Origin: an uncultured Lachnospiraceae bacterium | GTDB lineage: Bacteria; Bacillota; Clostridia; Lachnospirales; Lachnospiraceae | NCBI GenBank assembly: GCA_937965795.1 | Contig: CALCMD010000082.1 | Span: 1 to 64,000, forward strand | DNA length: 64,000 nt | Reading direction: 5' to 3' | Shown here: one piece after another, positions 16,588-23,449 of the stretch | Position numbering within the stretch: the first letter of the stretch is position 1 | Layout of the letters: the number at the start of each line of letters is the position of its first letter | Position numbers and translations under genes: made by a program | Notes under the pieces: generated by a model | Seen by the model: the letters and a program-made list of their open reading frames with translations, nothing else | Databases searched by the model: none | What the model was told of the DNA's origin: nothing

Positions 16588-17535
16588 TTAAAGTTCGATC
16601 TGCGCGATCACTGCTTTCAGCGCATCCGCACTTGCCTTCAACTGTGCAATCTCCTCTTTGTTCATGCGCATCGGCACTTTACCGCGGATTCCTTCCGGTC
16701 CTACCAGCGTCAGGGTACTTAAACATACATCCTCAATGCCGTACTCACCGTGCATCATAGAAGAAACGGTAGCCATAGAATCAGAAGAAGCCAGCAGAAT
16801 GTTGCAAAGCTTGCATACCGCTTTTGCAATCGCATAGAAAGTAGCTCCCTTGTTTGCAATGATGCGCCCGCCGGATTTCTGTACGTACTCAAGCATACCC
16901 GGCTTATCCAGCACATCGATTTCCACGCCCTTGTCCTCAACAAGCTTCGCATATTCATCCACACTCACGCCTGAAATGTAAGCGCCTGTCCACGGAATGA
17001 AAGAAGTATCGCCATGCTCGCCAAATACATAAGCATGAATGTTCTTCTGCGCCACTTTAAAGTGCTCGGAAAGTCCGCAGCGCAGACGAGCCGTATCCAG
17101 CAGCGTACCGGAACCTACAATCTGGTTCTCCGGAATTCCGGAAATCTTTGTAAACACATAAGTCATGATGTCTACCGGGTTGCTTACGATTACGTAAAGT
17201 GCATTTGGTGCAACGGATACGATCTCCGGTGTGATGGATTTCAGGATATTAACATTTGTCTGTGTAAGCTCAATTCTTGTCTGGCCCGGTTTCCGTGCGA
17301 TACCTGAGGTGATGATTACGATATCAGAATCTTTTGCATCCGCATACTCGCCTGCAACGATGGAGACTGGGTCACGGAAACAGGTTCCCTGTGCGATATC
17401 CATAACTTCTCCTTCCACCTTCTGCTTATTAATGTCGATCAGGACGATCTCAGATGCGATGTCCTCGTTTGATAATGTGTATGCGATGGTAGCTCCTACG
17501 CTTCCTGCTCCGATAATGGTAATTTTGCTGCTCAT
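16588..17535 (-). CDS. LDH/MDH-family NAD dehydrogenase, predicted malate dehydrogenase
   Basis: The 315 residues have the NAD-binding GAGSVGATIAYTL site, a substrate Arg at 150 (LLDTARLR), Asp147 and the catalytic His174 (FGEHGDTSF). Overall it resembles L-lactate dehydrogenase. The specificity loop reads SGIARKPGQTRIEL. The residue equivalent to Gln102 of lactate dehydrogenases is Arg81, which is the malate dehydrogenase residue. The neighbours (fumarase, fumarate reductase) also fit malate formation from oxaloacetate. I therefore predict an LDH-like malate dehydrogenase; lactate dehydrogenase remains possible. It is the first gene after the predicted Rex-controlled promoter. Confidence 0.85.
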   Translation of the reverse strand: MSSKITIIGAGSVGATIAYTLSNEDIASEIVLIDINKQKVEGEVMDIAQGTCFRDPVSIVAGEYADAKDSDIVIITSGIARKPGQTRIELTQTNVNILKSITPEIVSVAPNALYVIVSNPVDIMTYVFTKISGIPENQIVGSGTLLDTARLRCGLSEHFKVAQKNIHAYVFGEHGDTSFIPWTGAYISGVSVDEYAKLVEDKGVEIDVLDKPGMLEYVQKSGGRIIANKGATFYAIAKAVCKLCNILLASSDSMATVSSMMHGEYGIEDVCLSTLTLVGPEGIRGKVPMRMNKEEIAQLKASADALKAVIAQIEL

Positions 17536-17734
17536 AGTATTCCTTTCCTTTCTTTGACATTGTCTTTATTTTAACGATTGTGACAAAAAAATATGAAACC
17601 GTGCCAGTTCACCTTTTCCCCTTGACTTTCTAAATACAGGGCAGAGTCTGGAAAATTCTGACACAAAAAATACTCCGAGTCAACTACCTCATTACTCCGC
17701 TCTAAGAAAGCATTCGCTCGATTTCACTGATGCC

Positions 17735-17763
17735 ATCATATCATATTGACAAGAAATTAACAA
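17735..17763 (-). promoter_or_regulatory. Promoter with overlapping Rex-type operator
   Basis: On the minus strand a -35 TTGTTA (17758-17763) and -10 TATGAT (17735-17740) lie 17 bases apart. The 18-base element TTGACAAGAAATTAACAA (17746-17763, plus strand) overlaps the -35. It matches the clostridial Rex consensus TTGTTAANNNNTTAACAA at 12 of 14 defined positions. Rex releases DNA when NADH is high. The expected leader to ATG 17535 is about 190 nt. The rest of the 356-bp gap carries no gene. Confidence 0.6.
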
Positions 17764-17891
17764 GTGCTTTTCCATAGTTTTTTGTAGAAATTTGAGGATA
17801 TTTTTTTCCTTTCTGATTTTATGGTAATCTACTGGACATCACACTTCCAAAATGCTATGATGTTGAAAACTATGAAGGAGGTATCAGAATT

Positions 17892-18683
17892 ATGATTCGA
17901 ACTTTATTGAAACCCCTGTCGTTTCTTCCGGCTTTGCTGCTCATGTATATGATTTTCTCCTTTTCCGCCCAGCCGGGTGAAGTCTCCTCACAGATGAGCT
18001 ACAAGGTCAGCTATAAAATCGTAGAAACAGCCAATTACATATTCGACGTGAATCTACAGGACTGGCAGATTTCCGAATGGTCCGATAAAATCAATTTTAT
18101 TACCCGGAAGCTGGCGCACATGGCTGAGTATTTCGCGCTTGCCGTGGCAGTATCCTTTCCTTTATATGTATACGGACTGCACGGCATATGGCTGATGCTG
18201 GCCGCCGGATTGATCTGCGTGGGCTTTGCCTGCGGCGACGAGTATCATCAGGCCTTTGTCGCAGGGCGAAGCCCCTCTAAAAAGGATGTTTGTATTGACA
18301 GCGCAGGCGTGCTCTTCGGAATCCTTCTGGTTCGTATCGTCGGATGGACCGGACGGAAAACCATCTTCAAACCAAAGGAAAAAGAAAAAACGCGCAGATT
18401 CAGAAAATCAAAGCAGCCCTCCTGTCAGAATCCGGACGAGGATTGGCTGGACGAAGAGGATATCGACATTGACAGCCCTCCGGACCCATTCTATTCCCCT
18501 GACTGGCACGACGATTCCCGAAAAGACGACTGGGGGATGGACGACAGGCCGCCGCTTCGGGAACAGCCGCCACTTCGGGAACAGGCCCCACTTCGGGAAC
18601 AGCCCCCGTTCCGGGAGACAGAAGCGCCGCCCTGGAAACGAAAAAAAGTAAAAAAAGAAAAAGACTGGTTCTTTGATATGTAA
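17892..18683 (+). CDS. VanZ-like membrane protein with a long charged tail
   Basis: This 263-residue protein carries a VanZ-like domain in residues ~1-150, with about four membrane helices and the FSFSAQPG, KLAHMAEYFALA and DEYHQAFVAGRSPSKKDVCIDSAG motifs. VanZ relatives are linked to teicoplanin resistance but most have no proven role. Residues ~155-263 are an unusual hydrophilic tail, first acidic, then a Pro/Arg repeat (PPLREQ), then Lys-rich (KRKKVKKEKDWFF). The tail is probably cytoplasmic and disordered. ATG 17892 is preceded by GAAGGAGG. A strong terminator follows. Confidence 0.8.
   Translation: MIRTLLKPLSFLPALLLMYMIFSFSAQPGEVSSQMSYKVSYKIVETANYIFDVNLQDWQISEWSDKINFITRKLAHMAEYFALAVAVSFPLYVYGLHGIWLMLAAGLICVGFACGDEYHQAFVAGRSPSKKDVCIDSAGVLFGILLVRIVGWTGRKTIFKPKEKEKTRRFRKSKQPSCQNPDEDWLDEEDIDIDSPPDPFYSPDWHDDSRKDDWGMDDRPPLREQPPLREQAPLREQPPFRETEAPPWKRKKVKKEKDWFFDM
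18549..18620 (+). repeat. 18-bp tandem repeat encoding PPLREQ
   Basis: Three near-identical 18-base units (CCGCCGCTTCGGGAACAG type) and one degenerate copy lie head to tail at the end of the VanZ-like gene. They encode PPLREQ, PPLREQ, APLREQ and PPFRET. Copy number is likely to vary between strains through slippage. Confidence 0.85.
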
Positions 18684-18734
18684 AAGAACAACAGTCTTTG
18701 TTGTATTTCAGATCACAGGGAAATGTTTTTTATG

Positions 18735-18775
18735 AGACGGTACCGCCCATTCTAAGGGCGGTACCGTCTTTTCCT
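18735..18775 (+). terminator. Rho-independent terminator of the VanZ-like gene
   Basis: AGACGGTACCGCCC and GGGCGGTACCGTCT form a perfect 14-bp stem with a 7-base loop, followed by TTTTCCTGTT. On the minus strand no U-run follows, so it serves only the plus-strand gene. Confidence 0.9.
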
Positions 18776-18825
18776 GTTACATGCCAAACGCCACTCTTTT
18801 GGAAACAATACCTGTACACACGAAG

Positions 18826-19161
18826 CTACCGCAGGTAAGGAATCATGACTTCTAAAATATCTGCAATGTGCTCTCTTTCCCCCCTGGGTAAATCACGCGT
18901 TACAGTAAACAACCGGTCAGAAAGGCAGACAATATTTTCTCTCTGACAAACTCTCTCTTCTCCAAAAATCAGATAATCTGTCGAAACATTCAGGTGTACG
19001 GAAAGCCTTTCCAGCGTAGGAAGAGACATCATTTTCATCCCCTTTTCGATCTCATAAATATAATGGGGCGATACTTCAACCAATTCCGCAAGCCCTTCCT
19101 GCGTATATCCCTTAGAACGCCTGCAATTTCTAATTCTTGACCCAATCAACTTCAAATCCAT
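18826..19161 (-). CDS. XRE-family transcriptional regulator
   Basis: This 111-residue protein has a Cro/CI-type helix-turn-helix at residues ~7-61: IGSRIRNCRRSKGYTQEGLAELVEVSPHYIYEIEKG followed by LPTLERLSVHLNVSTDYLIFG. The C-terminal 45 residues are unassigned and probably dimerise. It is divergent from the LytTR regulator at 19386 across a 224-bp AT-rich gap and may control it; this is inference from position only. Confidence 0.88.
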   Translation of the reverse strand: MDLKLIGSRIRNCRRSKGYTQEGLAELVEVSPHYIYEIEKGMKMMSLPTLERLSVHLNVSTDYLIFGEERVCQRENIVCLSDRLFTVTRDLPRGEREHIADILEVMIPYLR

Positions 19162-19251
19162 CCCGGCTGCCTCTGTTCCTCATTTTTCTAAAATTTATAT
19201 CTTTTAGCTATATTTTAAAACTATCTGATGGATATATTTTTTAATAGTATA

Positions 19252-19279
19252 TTGCTATTAGATATATTTATGCTATAAT
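19252..19279 (+). promoter_or_regulatory. Promoter of the orphan LytTR regulator
   Basis: TTGCTA (19252-19257) and an extended -10 TGCTATAAT (TATAAT at 19274-19279) lie 16 bases apart. The predicted transcript starts near 19286, about 100 nt before the ATG. The surrounding AT-rich region (19190-19280) also must hold the promoter of the divergent XRE gene. Confidence 0.6.
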
Positions 19280-19385
19280 TGTTCCATTGAGCCTTTGCCA
19301 AAAAAGCCTTTGGCTTTAGAACTGAAACAGAAAAACCAGAATTTTCTGAATGTTGATACGAAAGAAACGAAAGGAAGCCCCTGCC

Positions 19386-20105
19386 ATGCAGATTGCATTA
19401 TGCGACAACGATAAAAAAATTCTTTCTACCCTGGATACCTGCATCCATGCCTATTTTTCAGCAACCGCTTTTCATCTGAAAACAGACTGTTTTCTCTGTG
19501 CAGAGACTTTTCTTTCTTCCGCTCTGGATTATGAAATTGTATTTATGGGAGTCCATCTGAATGGAATGAGCGGCGTCGAAGCAGCCAGAATCTTAAAACC
19601 TGCATGGACCGGCCACATTGTGTTTATCGACTCCGGCCGTGAGTCTGCCATAGATGCTTTTGATCTCGGCGCTGCCCACTATCTGCTCAAACCTCTGACT
19701 GCAAAAGATATTTTCGAAGCATTAGACCGCTGCCTGGCACGCCCCGGAAAACCTTCCCGCGAAATCCTCAAAGTAAAAAGCGGCAGCATTATGATTCCCG
19801 TTCCTATAGACGACATCACTTACATTGAAGTTTTCAATAAAGTTTGCGTCATCCACACCACAAGCCGTTCTATCCAGACTTATACTTCGCTGGATGCTTT
19901 ATCAAGGCAGCTAAGCCAGCGTCTTTTTATCCGCGCACAGCGCAGCTACCTTGTCCACATAGAATTTATCGACGCCTTCCTTTACGATTCTGTCCTCCTG
20001 AAAAATGGGTTGACAATCGGGCTGACGCGCAAAAAACGCGCGGAACTGAAAAAACAATATCAGGATTACCTTCAAACCAGCGCCATGACATCACGCTCTT
20101 TTTGA
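19386..20105 (+). CDS. LytTR-type regulator with a degenerate receiver domain
   Basis: The 239-residue protein starts at ATG 19386 behind AAAGGAAG. Residues ~1-118 form an AgrA-like receiver (MQIALCDNDKK, SALDYEIVFMGVHLNGMSG). The phosphoacceptor Asp expected in FMD is Gly55 here, so normal phosphorylation is impossible. Residues ~135-235 are a LytTR DNA-binding domain (ITYIEVFNKVCVIHTT, FIRAQRSYLVHIEFID). It is a clear paralogue of the intact regulator at 46573, which keeps Asp55, and the two flank the peptide-secretion operon. No kinase gene is adjacent. It may bind the same sites as a constitutive activator or a competitor. Confidence 0.88.
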   Translation: MQIALCDNDKKILSTLDTCIHAYFSATAFHLKTDCFLCAETFLSSALDYEIVFMGVHLNGMSGVEAARILKPAWTGHIVFIDSGRESAIDAFDLGAAHYLLKPLTAKDIFEALDRCLARPGKPSREILKVKSGSIMIPVPIDDITYIEVFNKVCVIHTTSRSIQTYTSLDALSRQLSQRLFIRAQRSYLVHIEFIDAFLYDSVLLKNGLTIGLTRKKRAELKKQYQDYLQTSAMTSRSF

Positions 20106-20182
20106 AAGCCGCCGCTCACTTCGCTGGCCGCGGCCTTCGTAATCCGTTCGCAACCCTATGAAAACTTTTTCTATTAAGAATA

Positions 20183-20211
20183 TTGCAATCCAAATTGGCG
20201 TATGCTATAAT
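20183..20211 (+). promoter_or_regulatory. Promoter of the antitoxin-like RNA
   Basis: TTGCAA (20183-20188) and TATAAT (20206-20211) are separated by 17 bases, with TG upstream of the -10 (TATGCTATAAT). No ORF follows before the terminator, which points to a small RNA. Confidence 0.65.
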
Positions 20212-20217
20212 GCCAGT

Positions 20218-20288
20218 GAGAAAAAGAAGTAATAGTGTCATATAGGCACAAAAGAAAACCCCCGGAGCGGCATCTCCGGGGGTTTTTG
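20218..20288 (+). ncRNA. Predicted antisense antitoxin RNA (~70 nt)
   Basis: The transcript would start near 20218 and end at the shared terminator. It contains GAAGTAATAG and TGTCATATAGGCAC (20236-20249). The second 14-mer recurs at 20383-20396, over the ribosome binding region and start codon of the 32-residue peptide gene on the other strand. The RNA can therefore pair both with the 3' end (terminator) and with the translation start of that mRNA. This is the logic of the pAD1 par (fst) family of type I systems. Confidence 0.6.
20255..20287. terminator. Bidirectional terminator shared by toxin mRNA and antitoxin RNA
   Basis: AAAACCCCCGGAG and CTCCGGGGGTTTT form a 13-bp stem with a 6-base loop (CGGCAT), with T5 after the stem on the plus strand and TTTTCTTTTG on the minus strand. 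Confidence 0.88.
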
Positions 20289-20289
20289 G

Positions 20290-20388
20290 TTAGTTGTCAT
20301 GATTCCTGCCGTCTAACCATTTGATGATGTAGTGGCAGGCTACACCACCCATGACGGTGATTAAAAAAGAAATAATAGCATCTGTCAT
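20290..20388 (-). CDS. Small hydrophobic type I toxin-like peptide (32 aa)
   Basis: ATG 20388 follows AAAGGGGGTGCCTAT. The peptide has a single membrane helix (AIISFLITVMGGVACHYIIKW) cut here as residues 4-24 in approximate terms, and a polar tail (LDGRNHDN). This form, a short helix ending in CHYIxKWLDG and a charged end, is common in small Firmicutes toxin-like peptides. It has its own promoter, and an antisense RNA gene and terminator converge on its 3' end. Membrane depolarising toxicity is inferred from the arrangement, not shown. Confidence 0.65.
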   Translation of the reverse strand: MTDAIISFLITVMGGVACHYIIKWLDGRNHDN

Positions 20389-20434
20389 ATAGGCACCCCC
20401 TTTCCGTTGCCGGATTAGGCATGACAACATACGG

Positions 20435-20463
20435 ATTATATCATACTCTTATTGTTTATACAA
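20435..20463 (-). promoter_or_regulatory. Promoter of the toxin-like peptide gene
   Basis: On the minus strand TTGTAT (20458-20463) and TATAAT (20435-20440) are 17 bases apart. The transcript would begin near 20428 and give a ~40-nt leader. It lies just after the stop of the upstream MFS-fusion gene (20481). Confidence 0.65.
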
Positions 20464-20480
20464 TATCCCTCATTCTTTAT

Positions 20481-23435
20481 CTACCGTCTCTTCCCCCACC
20501 TCCACTCATACGCCGCCATCATCACCACAGAAACCCCTGCGAGCATCCACATTCCCACAGAAAATCCCGCATTTAAGATACCGCCGAATACTACGGTTCC
20601 CACGGATTCTCCTGCGTTATCGGCAAAGTTATACAATCCCATGGCTCTGTCCTCGCCAAACTCCGCCACTTCTTTCTGCCCGCAGAATACGATTTCCCGA
20701 ATCGGAGCGCCAAAGCTCTTCGCTGCGCCCAGCGCCAAAAGCACGAATGCCAGCATAAACAGATTCTGGAAATATCCAAAAAGCACCATGGCGGCAAGGG
20801 AAAGCAGACTTGAGAGGTACATGGAAAAACGTCCCATAGCCTTTAACATCACCTTCGTAAGCGTGCCGCTCAGGAAAATCCCCACCAGACAGTTCATAAC
20901 CAGAAGGAGGCTTGTCTGAGACTCTCCCAGACCATAAGCGTCTCCAAAGACCGGAAGGAAATAGCTGGTGAAGCCATTGATGATCGTATAGGGAATCAGC
21001 ATAAGGAGAAAGAAGCCCAGCGTATGCCCGGAAAACAGGAAGCGCAGAGCGCTTTTCTTCTTCTCCGTCTCTTTTTTCTGCATATGGAACGCTCTTCCCA
21101 CCAGTACAGAAAAGACCGCCAGCGCAAGCCAGATTCCCGCCGAAAAAAAGAACATGTCTGACTCGCCCAGGCGCTCTGCCAGCGCCGCCCCGATCACGGT
21201 TCCGGAAATCATTCCGGTAAGGATGGCCCCGTTCATCACGGAAAACCCTTCTGCCTGCTCCTCCTTCTTCTGGTTTGCCACCAGGATAGACAGGGCATTC
21301 ATAAAAAATCCGCAGCCGATCCCATTCAACAGCAGACCGCCTGCCGCCATCCAGTAATTCCCCGCCAACGCCATCATCAAATCGCCTGACAGACTAAACA
21401 AAGCTCCAAGCGCCGCCACTGTCCGGAATCCCAGCTTTCGGATAAACCCTGCACACGCCAGCGACATAACGCCGATCATCATAAAGTTTAAGGTCAGCGG
21501 CAGAGAGCCTGCAAGCTCCCGCCCAAAGGGCAGCGCTTCCTCATAGAAGGATTCCATGTAGACAGGAAGGAAACTGGTAGGCATATTGTAAGCGGCGAAG
21601 CACAGCAGCACCAGGATACGGAACCAGGAAACCGGAAATACCTTCCCTGCCGCCGTTTCCCTGCGCTTCTTCCATTCTCTGTGGGATTTCAGAAAGGCCA
21701 TGCTCTCGTTGATCAGGAAAATGGCAATGATAACCATCAAGGTAATTTCCACCATAATATTTACACAGATTTCATTCACTTTCCCGCTCAGGGTATCCGA
21801 TACCATTCCGATTTCAACGATTCCGGCAACGTCTCCTTTTTCATCCTTCACAGGCGCTTTTACATAGACATAAGACCCGGTAGCATCCGACTTCCCGTCA
21901 TTGATATACCGCTCCCCCGTCTTATAGACGTTTCTCGCTTCTTCGGCTTCTCCCGCGTCCAGAGGGTAATACGCCCCAATGGAGTTATCCAGATAAGCCA
22001 GCGCATAGCACCTGTTATCTTCTACTTTCACCAGATTACAGTACATATTCTCACTGTATTTGCTGGATACATCAATCAGTTTTCCCATAAAGTCCTGTAG
22101 CCTGCGGTAGCTCTCATTTCCATAATCCGCCGGATAGCGGACGCCCTTTAACAGCTCCGGGTTCATGGTATCCGTAGCGATCTGGGTAATGCTGCACATG
22201 CTGTCAAGCTGTTCTTCTATGTACACATTCCGGAACTGGGTAAGCATATTTGTCATCACTACCATCGTCGAGCAGCCCACGGCCGCCGCCAGAATCAGCA
22301 TCAGCCTGTTTTTGAACAAAATCTTTGCAAGAATCAGATATTTCACAAGCGCCAGCAGGTAATACAGGAGAATAAGCCCGGAAACAGCGAACGCCCCAAA
22401 GCGGAAGGCCAGCGCCAGCCGAAACCTCCCGTGATAAGGCGCTGTGTCAAATCCTGTGTACTCCATAGTATCCAGGCGCAGGCATCCGGCTCTGTCATTA
22501 AAGGCCAGGCACAGAACCTCCGCCCCGTTATCCGCCCTGACCTGAACCGTCTCAAGAATCGCCTGTGCCACGTCCTGTCCCGTAAGCTTTGAAAGCGTCT
22601 GCGCATCCAGGAAAACTTCTGCTTTTCCATCCTCGATCCGATAGATTTCCTGATTACAGATATCCGTAAAGTAGACGCATCCTTTTTCCGAACATTCGAC
22701 AGAAAAAGGAAGAAGATATGTATCCTGCGGAGTCTGGTACAAAAGCTGCTTCCCATTTTCCCCTGCTTGGTACACGCCGCCGGATTTATCGGTCAGGTAC
22801 ACGCTCCTTTCGCTGCCCACAGCAAAATCCTGCACATTTTCCACCTGCTCCCAGGGCGTCTGCATGATTCTCTCCGGCTCACGCATCCCCTCCCGGATGC
22901 GGTAGAGGGAAAAACTTCCCTCCGCTGCCTCCACATTGACAAAACGGATTTCCCCCTCCATCGAAACCAGAGAAAAAATCTGGCGCTTCATAATCATCGC
23001 ATCCGAATAATCATTTTCAAACACGACTTCCTGAAACTTCCCGTTCCTGTCAAAACGAAGAATGCGGTCCTGAAAAAGCCCCAGTCCCGTGTCATTCCAG
23101 ATGACGTCCAGCACATAGATGTTTCCCTCCCCGTCTACAGCCACTTCATCCGCCTCTGAAAATACATCGTCCCCGTGATCCATACAGGACACCCTCGCAT
23201 CAATCTCCCCCTCCGGATTCAGCTTTAAAATCTCGCTCTTTCCGTCATTGATGATATAGGTATTTCCTTTCCCGTCCCTTGTGGTAAAATAGGGATTTTC
23301 TATCTTTCTCCCCGCAGACGGCGTAAGGGGGCACAGCCACCACTGAAGCAGTCCAGCCGTCAGCAGGATAGCCGCCGCGCACAGCGCCGCTCCATCCTTT
23401 TTCCGAAACTGTAATTTATGAAAACATGAAAACAT
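20481..23435 (-). CDS. Beta-propeller/sensor/MFS fusion membrane protein
   Basis: This 984-residue protein is the last gene of the peptide operon. A membrane helix at ~16-33 leads to an extracytoplasmic region (~40-330) with NHL/SMP-30-like blades (DGKGNTYIINDGKSEILKLN, DGEGNIYVLDVIW). After two helices (~345-400) comes a second outside domain of dCache/sensor type (YIEEQLDSMCSITQIATDTMNPELLKG...GDVAGIVEIGMVSD). The last ~390 residues are a 12-helix MFS transporter. I know of no described family with this order. It could sense a ligand and control or perform efflux of the cluster product. ATG 23435 follows AGGGAGGAG. Confidence 0.75.
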   Translation of the reverse strand: MFSCFHKLQFRKKDGAALCAAAILLTAGLLQWWLCPLTPSAGRKIENPYFTTRDGKGNTYIINDGKSEILKLNPEGEIDARVSCMDHGDDVFSEADEVAVDGEGNIYVLDVIWNDTGLGLFQDRILRFDRNGKFQEVVFENDYSDAMIMKRQIFSLVSMEGEIRFVNVEAAEGSFSLYRIREGMREPERIMQTPWEQVENVQDFAVGSERSVYLTDKSGGVYQAGENGKQLLYQTPQDTYLLPFSVECSEKGCVYFTDICNQEIYRIEDGKAEVFLDAQTLSKLTGQDVAQAILETVQVRADNGAEVLCLAFNDRAGCLRLDTMEYTGFDTAPYHGRFRLALAFRFGAFAVSGLILLYYLLALVKYLILAKILFKNRLMLILAAAVGCSTMVVMTNMLTQFRNVYIEEQLDSMCSITQIATDTMNPELLKGVRYPADYGNESYRRLQDFMGKLIDVSSKYSENMYCNLVKVEDNRCYALAYLDNSIGAYYPLDAGEAEEARNVYKTGERYINDGKSDATGSYVYVKAPVKDEKGDVAGIVEIGMVSDTLSGKVNEICVNIMVEITLMVIIAIFLINESMAFLKSHREWKKRRETAAGKVFPVSWFRILVLLCFAAYNMPTSFLPVYMESFYEEALPFGRELAGSLPLTLNFMMIGVMSLACAGFIRKLGFRTVAALGALFSLSGDLMMALAGNYWMAAGGLLLNGIGCGFFMNALSILVANQKKEEQAEGFSVMNGAILTGMISGTVIGAALAERLGESDMFFFSAGIWLALAVFSVLVGRAFHMQKKETEKKKSALRFLFSGHTLGFFLLMLIPYTIINGFTSYFLPVFGDAYGLGESQTSLLLVMNCLVGIFLSGTLTKVMLKAMGRFSMYLSSLLSLAAMVLFGYFQNLFMLAFVLLALGAAKSFGAPIREIVFCGQKEVAEFGEDRAMGLYNFADNAGESVGTVVFGGILNAGFSVGMWMLAGVSVVMMAAYEWRWGKRR

Positions 23436-23449
23436 TTTTCTCCTCCCTG

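Noticed and set aside
17570..17595. TTGTGACAA-like word as a Rex site upstream of the dehydrogenase
   Set aside because: Only one half-site is present; the element at 17746-17763 is far better and lies on a promoter.
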